Notes: generated by a model from the sequence alone, not told the origin. 64,000 nt of DNA from JBNKLG01 sp050292235 (GCA_050292235.1 JBNKLG010000005.1:1-64000), one strand, 5' to 3'. Shown: positions 54,001 to 62,052, numbered from the stretch's first letter. Numbers and translations are program-made.

Positions 54001-56151
54001 GCCAAAATCTATCTCGATGTCTATTTGTTTGTCCATCACTGGAGACACCCTCTGCGGGAAACCCTGAAGCCTCTATTGGAGGCCTACCAGAGCGGGCTGG
54101 ATCACGGTGATTTGTTGTTCGCGGCATTGAGCGCACATGTCTACTGCCACCATACCCTGTTCAGCGCCCGCTGTTTGACAGAGACCGACCAGGAGTTCAT
54201 CACCTACCGAAAAGCGATCTCACGCCTTGACCAGCAGGCGGTTGTACATTGGACTGAGATCTTTCATCAAACGGTATTGAATTTGATGGGACGCTGCAGT
54301 AATCCGTTGATGCTAGAAGGTGAGGTCTTCAGCGAGACGCGGATACATCAACAGCTTAGGGAAGCAAACGATAAAACCTATTGCTTTCTTTATCACTTTA
54401 ATAAATTGATTCTGTACTGCCTGTTCGGACATTACGATCAAGCATTGGTTTACGCACAGAAAGCGGAAGAGAATCTGCACAGTGTCATGGGCATTATTCA
54501 CGTACCTTTGTGCCGTTTCTATGCTTCGTTGACTCGACTTGCATTGGCCGAATCTGCAGACGACGTGCGACGCAGGGAGTTGCTGGCGGCAGTAGATTCC
54601 ACTCAGAAGGAATTCAAATGCTGGGCGGACAATGCCCCTATGAATTATGCCCATAAGTATCTGCTGGTCGAGGCGGAACGGTGGCGGGTTTTAGCGGATC
54701 CGGGAAAGGCCGAATCCAGCTACGACAAGGCGATCCAACTCGCCTCCGAAAACGGCTATATCCATGACGAGGCCCTGGCCAATGAACTGGCCGGGCACTA
54801 TTACCTGAAGAAGGGGCGTATCAAGATCGCCCGCCTTTATTTGCGTGATGCGCTCGGTGCCTATAATCGATGGGGAGCCAAAGCCAAGGTAGATAATCTG
54901 CAAGAACGGTATGGTGAGTTATTACTGACGGCGAACCATACCGAACCACCATCGCACGACAGGTTCAAACACTCCAGTGAAACCCCCATGCACGACCTTG
55001 ACCTGGCCTCGGTGCTGAAGGTTTCTCAAGCAATCGCCGAGGAGATCGTGTTGGATCGTCTCCTCGATAAGGTCATGAATACGGTGATGGAAAATGCAGG
55101 TGCACAGAGGGGCTTTCTCATCAGTATCGACGACCAGGGAAGATCGAGTGTCATGCTTGAGGCCGAGTTGACATATCGGACGAAAAAGGTGTTCGAACCG
55201 GAGCCGCTGGAGAAGCGGAAAGACCTCGCTACAGCGATTGTCCAATTTGTCGCGAGGACGGGCGAACGGCTGGTGTTACAGGATGCCGCCAACGAGGGGC
55301 CGTTTACGACGGATCCCTACATCGTTGAATACGCTCCCAAATCGATTCTTTGCATAGCACTTTCTCATCGGGGACGCATCAGTGCCATTCTTTACCTGGA
55401 AAACAATTCGATCAGCAACGCATTTACCTCTAAGCATCTGGAATTGCTCGGTCTATTGAGTTCCCAGATGGCTGTATCGATCGAGAATGCAAAACTTTAT
55501 GTGGGTTTGGAGGATCGTGTGACGGAGCGTACGGAACAGCTCAATGAAAAGCTCGTGGAGCTTTCCAATGCCTATGAGGCGTTAAAAACAGCGCAGTCAG
55601 AATTAGAGTATGCCAATGCCAAACTTGAGAGGGATAAAGAGTTACTCCAGGAACTCTCTTCAACTGATCGACTCACCAAACTCTACAATCGTGCCAAATT
55701 CGAAGAACTGTTCGAACATGAGCGTAAGCAGAGCGAACGATATAACACGCCTCTGTCATTGATTATGTTGGATCTGGATGATTTCAAAGAGGTCAATGAC
55801 ACCTACGGCCATCACGCCGGTGATTTGGTATTGCAGGACATCGCATCGATTCTGACTCACACCTCCCGGGCCAGTGATGTGGTGGCCCGCTGGGGTGGCG
55901 AAGAGTTTCTGATTCTGACGCCCAAGACCAGTCTCGAACAGGCAATGCAGTTGGCAGAGAAGATCCGCGCCATCGTCGAAAACCACTCGTTTCCTGCTGA
56001 GGTGGGTCGTAAAACCGGTAGTTTCGGCGTGGCCTGTTATCATTCCCAGGACAGCTTGACCCATTTGCTGTTAAGGGCGGATCAGGCGTTGTATCAGGCC
56101 AAGGAAGATGGCAGAAACCGGGTGGCCATGATGGTGTGTTCAGAGGACTAA
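51061..56151 (+). CDS. Giant sensor: Ser/Thr kinase, P-loop ATPase, TPR-like region, GAF and diguanylate cyclase
   Basis: 1696 residues from a GTG with GGGGGCCC upstream. Protein kinase about 6-275: Lys36, HRD at 126-128 with Asn133, DFG at 147-149, SPE at 175-177; the Gly-rich loop is degenerate. AAA/predicted ATPase about 295-600: YGREMETGTLL, Walker A GYSGAGKTT near 328-336, TLFLDDLQWAD. Helical TPR-like region about 690-1300. GAF about 1330-1480, then a coiled coil. GGDEF about 1535-1690 with active site GGEEF (1612-1616) and an RASD inhibitory site (1603-1606) five residues before. It should both phosphorylate proteins and make c-di-GMP. Kinase-ATPase-GAF proteins usually end in a histidine kinase; here a cyclase replaces it. 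No membrane helix is evident, so it is cytoplasmic. Confidence 0.9.
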   Translation: MSIPNGYRVGEALHQAGLTCIYRAHRLDDDFPVILKIERFDAFDQDTVGSLRLEYENIRQFANEHIIETLDYVEHSDAATLILEDFGGISLDRILTKERLDIETCLRIMLKAIDGLDALHQQGYVHRDINPSNILWNRDTGQVKLIDFGLASTAQVAGTAHLNSEVVEGTLLYISPEQTGRINRQLDYRSDLYSIGATLYELVTGRPPFEGEDAMALVYAHIAKQPIPPHELEPSLPRSLSDVIFKLLGKVAEDRYQSIYGLRRDLEFCLQHLGTESIQTPFVPGEYDVSSIFTISQKLYGREMETGTLLDAFEQTSLGSRKLVLVGGYSGAGKTTLVNELQGPVVGKKGYFAAGKCDPLNRSIPYYVFIQAFRELVKHLLSESDSQIQLWRRRLLEALGPNGRVVESVIPEVAHIIGAQPQIQPLPPQESQNRFNRVFQSFIATLSGAEYPLTLFLDDLQWADSASLSLLQQLMLDEGAGYFLMVGSYRDNEVDAAHPLRLAINQIEKARAPLCEINLHPLKLNHIRTLIAESLQTDASRVEDLARICMDKTLGNPFFLTQLLYALHAKGFIRFDPERGRWHWDIESIIGAEIAGSVVDLMVDKLEHLPQSTLAVLKLAACIGERFDLETLAIVYERPVKACIEALSPAIQTGSIYPVSESRLNDMAPGHRKPDYRFLHDRVHQAAYSLIEENHKQAVHLSIGRLLLASTGSELNNEQTFKLVNHLNLGVNLITDMQERRSLARLNLQAGQKAKRSAANQVAYSYLIQGIDLLSDKAWDQFHELARTLHEEAAEVAYLCQHYDEMENMISRVLAHASDNLQRVRVWRIRILALTARGELKEAVESGLAFLDKVGIHFPRTVEPQTIGAGLAHIRAIREERSIESLCQLPKMTDPGALVVMDLLTTLASPAYNASPELFTLLVLKQVALSLNLGNATDSAFAYSVYALIQCAAEGRYEEGDAFGRLAIDLMRRLNADHLKAKIYLDVYLFVHHWRHPLRETLKPLLEAYQSGLDHGDLLFAALSAHVYCHHTLFSARCLTETDQEFITYRKAISRLDQQAVVHWTEIFHQTVLNLMGRCSNPLMLEGEVFSETRIHQQLREANDKTYCFLYHFNKLILYCLFGHYDQALVYAQKAEENLHSVMGIIHVPLCRFYASLTRLALAESADDVRRRELLAAVDSTQKEFKCWADNAPMNYAHKYLLVEAERWRVLADPGKAESSYDKAIQLASENGYIHDEALANELAGHYYLKKGRIKIARLYLRDALGAYNRWGAKAKVDNLQERYGELLLTANHTEPPSHDRFKHSSETPMHDLDLASVLKVSQAIAEEIVLDRLLDKVMNTVMENAGAQRGFLISIDDQGRSSVMLEAELTYRTKKVFEPEPLEKRKDLATAIVQFVARTGERLVLQDAANEGPFTTDPYIVEYAPKSILCIALSHRGRISAILYLENNSISNAFTSKHLELLGLLSSQMAVSIENAKLYVGLEDRVTERTEQLNEKLVELSNAYEALKTAQSELEYANAKLERDKELLQELSSTDRLTKLYNRAKFEELFEHERKQSERYNTPLSLIMLDLDDFKEVNDTYGHHAGDLVLQDIASILTHTSRASDVVARWGGEEFLILTPKTSLEQAMQLAEKIRAIVENHSFPAEVGRKTGSFGVACYHSQDSLTHLLLRADQALYQAKEDGRNRVAMMVCSED

Positions 56152-57213
56152 TTAACCCAAACGCTGCATCAGGTAAGCCGATATCTCTGAGTCCCTGCCG
56201 AACACGTCGATAGCCAAATCAATGGGGCGCTTGCCGTCATGTCCTCTGAGTTCCAGATTAGCTCCGGCATCGATCAACAGTTTTGCGCAGTTGTCGAAAC
56301 CATGCCACAGGGCATCGTGGAGGGGGGTATAGCCGTTGGTAGGGCCTTGGTAGTCGATGTTGATGTCAGGGTGTTGCAACAACAGTTGCGTCATGTCTGC
56401 TCGTCCGTTATAGGTGGCTTTGTGCAAGGGGACGGCGAGGAAGGTGGGTTCGACCGCATTGGGGTTGGCACCCCCGGCAAGCAATTGTTTGGCTGCTTCG
56501 TGGTGTCCGTCCCTGACCGCCACCAACAGGGGGGTGTGGCCGTCGTTAAAGTTGCCCAGGCGGGGGCTGCGTTTGTCTACCGGGAAGCCCTGTTTCAGGA
56601 GGATGCCGAGGGTTTCCAGGTTGTTGTTAATGACGGCATCCATCAATGGATTGTCTTTGATCAATACCTGGTCCTGTGCCTGGCGACGCTGCAATGCGGA
56701 TTGAATGGCCTCGATTTTTGCCCGTTCTGATGGTTTTTTGTTGACCTTGAGTTCATAAGCGACATGCTCTTCCAAGGTAAAACCATAGTGTGTGGGGATT
56801 GTGAGCCGGGCATTTTGTTGTAGCAGGTATTCGACGATATCGGTAAATTTGAACCAAATGGCCTCCATCAAAGGGGTATGGCCGGTGGCGGCGCTCTGGC
56901 AGTCGATCAGCGCGCCATGGTCCAGCACAAGTTTGACCAGGGGCAGATGGCCTCCCTGACAGGCTTTGTGGATGGGAAAAGCGCCACCTTGATCGTCGGC
57001 GCAATTCGGATCTGCGCCCATGCACAGTAGCCATTGTGCCAAGTCCAGATAACCGTATCCGCAGGCAATCATCAGAGGCGTCAGACCGGAGTCAGCGCAC
57101 TTTTCATTGAGATCGCCGCCTTTTGCCAGGATGGCAGCCGCCAATTCCTGATTATTGTTTGCAACCGCTCGGCACAATTCTGCGGCCGGTTCCGGATGAG
57201 TGTCGTTATTCAA
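56152..57213 (-). CDS. Ankyrin-repeat protein
   Basis: 353 residues from a TTG at 57213. About eight ankyrin repeats cover most of the length (SGLTPLMIACGYGYLDLAQWLLCMGADPN, GHTPLLVAVRDGHHEAAKQLLAGGANPN, NGYTPLHDALWHGFDNCAKLLIDAGANLEL), broken in the middle by a Lys-rich segment (KKPSERAKIEAIQSALQRRQ). No signal peptide. Ankyrin stacks bind other proteins; the partner is unknown. Its stop touches the end of the giant kinase gene with no bases between, and its start overlaps the end of a 49-codon open frame. A role with the kinase is only a positional guess. Confidence 0.88.
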   Translation of the reverse strand: MNNDTHPEPAAELCRAVANNNQELAAAILAKGGDLNEKCADSGLTPLMIACGYGYLDLAQWLLCMGADPNCADDQGGAFPIHKACQGGHLPLVKLVLDHGALIDCQSAATGHTPLMEAIWFKFTDIVEYLLQQNARLTIPTHYGFTLEEHVAYELKVNKKPSERAKIEAIQSALQRRQAQDQVLIKDNPLMDAVINNNLETLGILLKQGFPVDKRSPRLGNFNDGHTPLLVAVRDGHHEAAKQLLAGGANPNAVEPTFLAVPLHKATYNGRADMTQLLLQHPDINIDYQGPTNGYTPLHDALWHGFDNCAKLLIDAGANLELRGHDGKRPIDLAIDVFGRDSEISAYLMQRLG

Positions 57214-57355
57214 TCTCTTCTCTTCTGCTGATAAATTCAGTTACTTCATCCTGAAGCAGCCGTTTTAGCTGGTTCAGGACGCTCCATTCCTTCAGATCAA
57301 CAACCACCACTTGGCTCTTCATCAGGTTGACCAAACCAAACAGAATACCTGGCAT
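57206..57355 (-). CDS. Possible 49-residue protein ahead of the ankyrin gene
   Basis: ATG at 57355, stop at 57206, overlapping the TTG start of the ankyrin gene by 8 bases. It reads MPGILFGLVNLMKSQVVVVD, then a charged helix (LKEWSVLNQLKRLLQDEVTEF) and SRREEIE. The overlap suggests translational coupling, which would explain the TTG start of the ankyrin gene. There is no clear ribosome binding site and no recognised family. It could also be a remnant of a longer N-terminus. Confidence 0.4.
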   Translation of the reverse strand: MPGILFGLVNLMKSQVVVVDLKEWSVLNQLKRLLQDEVTEFISRREEIE

Positions 57356-57363
57356 CTAGACAT

Positions 57364-59013
57364 CTACACGCGAAAACGGCCAACCAGACTTTGCTGCTGA
57401 TTGGCAAGCCTATTCAACTCTTCGCTCGCCCCAGAGGTTTGCTCTGCCCCCTCCGCAGTCTGTAATGCCACCCCACTGATATTCGACACATTGCGATTGA
57501 CCTCCTCTGTCACCTTACGTTGTTCTTCCGCAGCACTCGCAATCTGGGTGGTATTGTCGCTTATCAGAGAGACCTCACGCACAATGGCTTCTAGAATCTC
57601 GCTGGTCATCTCAGCCTCCTTAACCGTAGCCTGGGCCTTGTCTCTCCCTGATTCTACGGATCGGGCCGCATGGGTAGCGCCCTCCTGAACCCGTTCGATC
57701 ATTTCCCGTATCTCCTGGGTCGAGGCCTGGGTCCGGCTGGCCAAAGTCCTAACTTCATCGGCTACCACCGCAAAACCGCGCCCCTGGTCACCAGCACGGG
57801 CAGCCTCAATAGCCGCATTCAAAGCCAGCAGATTGGTCTGTTCGGCAATGCTCTGGATAACATCGATCACCTGCCCGATCTCCTGGCTGTGTCCCTCAAG
57901 TTTATTGATGGCAGAGACAGCCCCCTCTATTTCGCTAGCCAGTTGCGCAATTTGACCGGTCGTCGTGGCGACCTGATTTCGCCCTTTTGCCACTTGCTCA
58001 TCCGTTTCACGGGCTGCAGTTGCCGTGCGAGTAGCGTTTTGAGCCACCTCCGAGGCAGTAGCAGACATCTGATTCAGCGCAGTTGCAACCTGTTCAGTCT
58101 CCGCATGTTGCAACTGTACACTTTCACTGGTTTGGCGGGTGATCGCCGAAAGCTCTTCCGACGTTGAGGTCAGACTGGTAGTCACCTCCGATACCTGACG
58201 AATAATCTCCTGAAGCTTATCTACGAACCGATTGAAAAGTTCACTCAAGCGGCCGAATTCATCTCGACCGCTCACCTCCAGCCTGCGTGTCAAATCGCCT
58301 TCACCATCAGCAAACTGCTTCAAACTGTCCATGATTCGCTTCAACGGCTGGCTAATCAACAATGGAAACCAGACAGCAACGACAATAGAAAGCACAACGC
58401 CCACGACAGCGGCTGCAACCAACGCCCACTCCGCCTTAGCCTCAATCGACGCCGCCATATCCACCGCAGTTTTAGAGGCCTTTTCAGTAAGCTCAGTCAA
58501 GCCATCAATTTCATCTCGGGCCTGTTGAAATTTACCGTCAAGGGCAGCAAACCCAGCAACCGCTTTCGCATGAGCACCCTCATCACTATTGACGGCGAGA
58601 TCGTCAAGCAGGCCTTTGCTGGCATCGGACCACTCTTTAATGAACTTGTTGAACCGAGCAACTTTGTCGTTCATCTCCGGGGTCATCACCATGGTCTGTG
58701 AAAATTTGTTCACACGGTCTAGCGCCTGATCGATATTTTCCTGCCGATCCGCAAGCGCCTGACGATACTCCGAACTCTTCTGGGGCACAGCCATCGCCAA
58801 CCACTGGGCGGTGACCGCTTGGTAGAGATCTCTGTCCGCCTGCAACAGTTTATTGATGGCCGGAATATAGACATGCCCCAAAGCGCCGGCTTCATGCCCC
58901 ACATTACGAATGCCTTTCCATCCGGTAGAAGCGATGATCAGCAGCAGCAGAGAAAGCAACACAATCGTGCCACGCAACTTGGAAATAAAAGATATATCCT
59001 TGAATATCAACAT
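57364..59013 (-). CDS. Methyl-accepting chemotaxis protein with four-helix-bundle sensing domain
   Basis: 549 residues from the ATG at 59013, preceded by GGTGG; a GTG four codons upstream is also possible. Membrane helices lie at about 16-34 and 192-215. The periplasmic part between them is all helical (YIPAINKLLQADRDLYQAVTAQWLAM), the 4HB_MCP type. HAMP follows, then the signalling coiled coil with the tip DQTNLLALNAAIEAARAGDQ. The C-terminus ends RLANQQQSLVGRFRV without a CheR/CheB-binding pentapeptide. It is divergent from a bacteriohemerythrin gene across a 549-base gap. Confidence 0.93.
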   Translation of the reverse strand: MLIFKDISFISKLRGTIVLLSLLLLIIASTGWKGIRNVGHEAGALGHVYIPAINKLLQADRDLYQAVTAQWLAMAVPQKSSEYRQALADRQENIDQALDRVNKFSQTMVMTPEMNDKVARFNKFIKEWSDASKGLLDDLAVNSDEGAHAKAVAGFAALDGKFQQARDEIDGLTELTEKASKTAVDMAASIEAKAEWALVAAAVVGVVLSIVVAVWFPLLISQPLKRIMDSLKQFADGEGDLTRRLEVSGRDEFGRLSELFNRFVDKLQEIIRQVSEVTTSLTSTSEELSAITRQTSESVQLQHAETEQVATALNQMSATASEVAQNATRTATAARETDEQVAKGRNQVATTTGQIAQLASEIEGAVSAINKLEGHSQEIGQVIDVIQSIAEQTNLLALNAAIEAARAGDQGRGFAVVADEVRTLASRTQASTQEIREMIERVQEGATHAARSVESGRDKAQATVKEAEMTSEILEAIVREVSLISDNTTQIASAAEEQRKVTEEVNRNVSNISGVALQTAEGAEQTSGASEELNRLANQQQSLVGRFRV

Positions 59014-59562
59014 ATTTACCACCAAAATTTAAGCAATAGTGCCAATGAATAATGATGCTTCGGTTTAGCCCAACCACTGCAAGATTAAAGAAGATCGGAC
59101 CATCAATGCGGTAAGGTTTTCCGGGTTACCAAATATCAAATAACTGAATTACTGATTGATTCAGCTCCATAGCAGTCTCCTTATCTTGTCAAAGTGATTG
59201 GCCGTAGCTCTTCGCATGGATGACCCTCTGCGCTTGTTTTCAGCTTTTTGCAACCACCAGATTCCGGATCATAGAGCCGCTCCTGTTTTGGCCATTTGAA
59301 ATACTATAGATCATATAGTCACATGAAGTTTTAGTTGCATCCTGCAAGCCCACGCGATAACCTCGTCGCCGATGTCGGGATCGAAACAACTGAAGGAGAT
59401 AACGGCATCGCTGCGCCATTAGCAGAAAACACCTAATTTCAAAATTAGGTGCATGGAGCGAGACCGACCTGGACGTCCTTTCAATTGATACGGCCATTTT
59501 CGTTTCGCCCCATGGGGCGCAGTTTCAATCATGAAACAATCGACAAATGGAGAAATGTATCA
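59014..59562. other. 549-base intergenic region between a chemoreceptor and a hemerythrin gene
   Basis: No credible gene. It must carry both divergent promoters. It contains a short inverted repeat CTGAAT-N9-ATTCAG at 59144-59164 and a perfect palindromic hairpin at 59430-59451. No sigma-28 or sigma-54 site was found for the chemoreceptor. Confidence 0.5.
59430..59451 (+). repeat. Perfect hairpin in the hemerythrin leader
   Basis: CACCTAATTT and AAATTAGGTG form a perfect 10-pair palindrome with a 2-base centre, 111 bases before the hemerythrin start. It could be an operator for a dimeric regulator or a leader stem. No T-run follows, so a terminator is unlikely. Confidence 0.55.
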
Positions 59563-59970
59563 ATGTCACTTATCACTTGGACCAAAGAACAATTCGGCAC
59601 CAACGTCTCAGCACACGATAACGAACACCAAATTATCTTCGACATGCTGAACAGTCTGCACTCTACAGCAAGCGGTTCTGACCGTGGCGCGATCGGCAAT
59701 CAGCTCGACGCCCTGATCAGCTACGTTGCCGAACACTTTGGTTCTGAAGAAAAAAACATGGCTGCCAGCAATTATCCTGATCTGGCAAGACACAAGGAAG
59801 AGCACGACAAACTCGTCGGCACCTGTGTTGAACTGCAAAAGAGCTTCCATGCCGGGGATGCCGAGGTAACCCAGGAAACCACGACCTTCCTGAGCGACTG
59901 GCTGAAGCATCACATTCCGACCATTGACCGCTCTTATGGCCCGACAATGAATAGTAACGGTATCAACTAA
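59563..59970 (+). CDS. Bacteriohemerythrin
   Basis: 135 residues from the ATG at 59563; the open frame runs further upstream to 59449 but has no family match there. Iron ligands of the hemerythrin four-helix bundle are visible: His in SAHDNEHQIIFDMLN, His/Glu in AEHFGSEEKNM, HKEEHDKLV, and HHIPTIDRSYG near the end. It binds oxygen at a diiron site; in bacteria such proteins store or deliver oxygen, or sense it. It stands alone, with a terminator after it, opposite a chemoreceptor. Confidence 0.93.
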   Translation: MSLITWTKEQFGTNVSAHDNEHQIIFDMLNSLHSTASGSDRGAIGNQLDALISYVAEHFGSEEKNMAASNYPDLARHKEEHDKLVGTCVELQKSFHAGDAEVTQETTTFLSDWLKHHIPTIDRSYGPTMNSNGIN

Positions 59971-60022
59971 ACCATACAGCAAGACCCAGAGCGATACGCA
60001 CAGCGTAGCGTTCGACACGAAG

Positions 60023-60066
60023 CGGGCCTGGGACACTCACCTTTGAGAAACCCGGCCCGTTTTTTA
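60023..60066 (+). terminator. Rho-independent terminator after hemerythrin
   Basis: CGGGCCTGGG pairs with CCCGGCCCG (one bulged T) across a 17-base loop, and TTTTTT follows. It lies about 50 bases after the hemerythrin stop. Confidence 0.8.
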
Positions 60067-60114
60067 TTGTATTTTCATGAAAAAACAATCCGATTAACAG
60101 CTGTGCTTCGTTCT

Positions 60115-60693
60115 TTACCCTGTTGACGAAATCACCTCACAATAACGGAAACAGTCGACAGTATGATCATTGACCATGCCGGTCGCCTGCATGTGGGCGT
60201 AGACAATGGTGGAACCAACGAATTTGAAACCCCGTTTTTTCAAATCCTTGCTGATGGTGTCCGAAAGCGCTGTACTTGCCGGAACTTGTGACAGATCGCG
60301 CCACTGGTTGACGATTGGCTCTCCATCGACAAAACGCCAAAAATAGTCATCCAGGCCGCCAAACTCCTCGCGTATCGCCAGCGTGGCCTGTGCGTTGGTC
60401 ACCGCAGCGGCCACCTTCAGGCGGTTGCGCACAATCCCTGGATCCTGCAGCAGTTTTTCGATCTTTTTGGGCGTGTAGCGGGCAATGCGTTCGGCATCGA
60501 AATTGTCGAAGGCCTTGCGATAGCCTTCGCGCTTTTTCAGGATGGTCAGCCAGGAGAGGCCCGCCTGCGCCCCTTCGAGCATGAGGAACTCGAACAGGGC
60601 ACGCTCATCATGCAGAGGTACGCCCCACTCGGTATCGTGATAGTGCTGATAGATCGGCTCCTTGCCGACCCAGGCGCAACGGGTTACGTACAT
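60115..60693 (-). CDS. tag: DNA-3-methyladenine glycosylase I
   Basis: 192 residues from the ATG at 60693, with AAGAG upstream; the longer frame to 60765 runs through the neighbouring pseudogene. TRCAWVGKEPIYQHYHDTEWGVP and VNDHTVDCFRY give the zinc-site Cys and His residues of Tag, and LSWLTILKKREGYRKAF is the conserved core. It removes 3-methyladenine from alkylated DNA. It is the last of four minus-strand genes with an EVE-domain gene and two VOC genes, four bases after the broken VOC gene. Confidence 0.93.
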   Translation of the reverse strand: MYVTRCAWVGKEPIYQHYHDTEWGVPLHDERALFEFLMLEGAQAGLSWLTILKKREGYRKAFDNFDAERIARYTPKKIEKLLQDPGIVRNRLKVAAAVTNAQATLAIREEFGGLDDYFWRFVDGEPIVNQWRDLSQVPASTALSDTISKDLKKRGFKFVGSTIVYAHMQATGMVNDHTVDCFRYCEVISSTG

Positions 60694-60697
60694 GCTC

Positions 60698-61073
60698 TTA
60701 CGCCTCATCAGGCTTATGACACACAGCCTCAATATTGTGCCCATCTGGATCGAGAACAAAGGCACCGTAGTAATTTGGGATGATAAATTGCCCGAATCCC
60801 GGGGGCTCCGTTGTCCTTGCCACCAGCAGCCAGTGCTGCCTGATAGAATTGATCCACCTGTGCCCGACGCTCAGCCACAAAGGCGATGTGCATCGGCGCA
60901 TGAGCCTGCCCGCCCTCGCCAAACCAAAACTCCGGTTTGCCGTTACGCCCCATTCCTGTCCAGCCTTCAACCCCCATCACCACCTCGATACCCAGCGGGG
61001 CCAAACTATCGACATAAAACGCCTTACTCTTTTCAGCATTGGATACACCAATACCCATATGATCAATAATCAT
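60698..61073 (-). pseudogene. VOC (glyoxalase/bleomycin-resistance) family gene with a frameshift
   Basis: The first two thirds (MIIDHMGIGVSNAEKSKAFY ... ALAAGGKDNGAPG) read in one frame from the ATG at 61073. After YHP the family continuation NYYGAFVLDPDGHNIEAVCH appears in another frame and ends at 60698. One extra A in the coding strand within the AAA at 60774-60776 explains it. The result is either a recent pseudogene or a sequencing error in a short homopolymer. If corrected, the protein would be about 124 residues. Its start overlaps the end of the EVE gene by 11 bases and tag follows 4 bases after, so it belongs to that operon. Confidence 0.85.
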
Positions 61074-61509
61074 CTCTCATCTCCTCGGTATTTACGGACA
61101 TTGCATCGGCAATCAGTAAAAAATCGCGCTGTGGAATTTGCAGGTGCCCATAGCGAAATGCAAAGCCCCAGCGGCTTATGTCTTTCACAAAGGTAAGCCT
61201 CTCCAACAGCGGATGAATAGGGGTCTCGGTTGACGCACAAAATTCGATATCACGTCGGAACGGTATAAACCCCGGAGCCATCTCAACCTGATAGACTTCG
61301 TCACCCACCACCTCACCAATCGCAGTAAAACGCTGGCACAGCGCCTTCTCACCCAATATTTCACGCGGTGAGTAGTAGACAATCCAGTCACCCGTCGCCA
61401 TACGTTTCAGTGGTTGCGCTTTACCATGGCAGAGCTGGGCAAAACCACCCTCCCTGCCGATCAACACATGTTGTCGTGAAGCAACGCCTATCCAGTAGCG
61501 CTGTATCAA
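61063..61509 (-). CDS. EVE-domain protein (PUA-like fold)
   Basis: 148 residues from a TTG at 61509 that overlaps the stop of the preceding VOC gene (TTGA) and has AGAAGG upstream. RYWIGVASRQHVLIGREGGFAQLCHGK, RMATGDWIVYYSPR and FTAIGEVVGDEVYQVEMAPG are typical of the UPF0310/EVE family. EVE domains bind modified bases in DNA or RNA in other bacteria. Here it precedes a DNA glycosylase gene, which suggests a link to DNA damage, an inference only. A longer frame to 61560 lies inside the VOC gene and lacks family match. Confidence 0.82.
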   Translation of the reverse strand: MIQRYWIGVASRQHVLIGREGGFAQLCHGKAQPLKRMATGDWIVYYSPREILGEKALCQRFTAIGEVVGDEVYQVEMAPGFIPFRRDIEFCASTETPIHPLLERLTFVKDISRWGFAFRYGHLQIPQRDFLLIADAMSVNTEEMRDDY

Positions 61510-61931
61510 CCGGCCTTCTCTGCCAGGGTCACAATGTAACCATTGTTGTCTCTGATCCATATCTCACGCATGCCGTAGAAGGTTTTATGATCAGGCAACA
61601 GGGTTTCGATCCCATCCCCGAGATCAGCCAGCAGGTCATCCAGATCATCCACTTCAAGATAAAAAGAGGCGCTGGCAGCGACTGCTGCATCACCCAATGG
61701 CGCGTACTCTGTCGCGAAGGATGAACGCAATTGGAACATGACCATCGCACTGTCGCGTTGCAGCATGGCCCACTGTAAGGGAACATTGACAGAAAATTCG
61801 TTGACCGGCGTTTCACTCCCTGACGCCAACATACCGGCAAGAAAACGGAAACCGAGACGCTCGCAGTAGAATGCAACACTCTGGTTAACATCCTCAGTCA
61901 TCAGGTTGGGGGTCAGTGTGGTAGTACTCAT
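61506..61931 (-). CDS. VOC family protein (glyoxalase/bleomycin-resistance fold)
   Basis: 141 residues from the ATG at 61931, with GGAGAT upstream. The fold is clear from TPNLMTEDVNQSVAFYCERLGF, FYLEVDDLDDLLADLG and MREIWIRDNNGYIVTLAE. VOC proteins bind metals and act as glyoxalases, dioxygenases or drug-binding proteins; the substrate here is unknown. It heads the four-gene unit VOC-EVE-VOC-tag. Confidence 0.85.
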   Translation of the reverse strand: MSTTTLTPNLMTEDVNQSVAFYCERLGFRFLAGMLASGSETPVNEFSVNVPLQWAMLQRDSAMVMFQLRSSFATEYAPLGDAAVAASASFYLEVDDLDDLLADLGDGIETLLPDHKTFYGMREIWIRDNNGYIVTLAEKAG

Positions 61932-62052
61932 GGTTATCTCCTTCAGGTTCTCTTGATTGAATGACGCCAGACTACTCCCACGCTACTGACACCCTGCTGT
62001 CAGTAGCTATGTGACAAGGTAACCACTTCACAAACCCAGGGGAGGACGAACC

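Noticed and set aside
59240..59497. 85-codon frame on the minus strand in the hemerythrin/chemoreceptor gap
   Set aside because: Runs through the perfect palindrome, no ribosome binding site and no recognisable domain.
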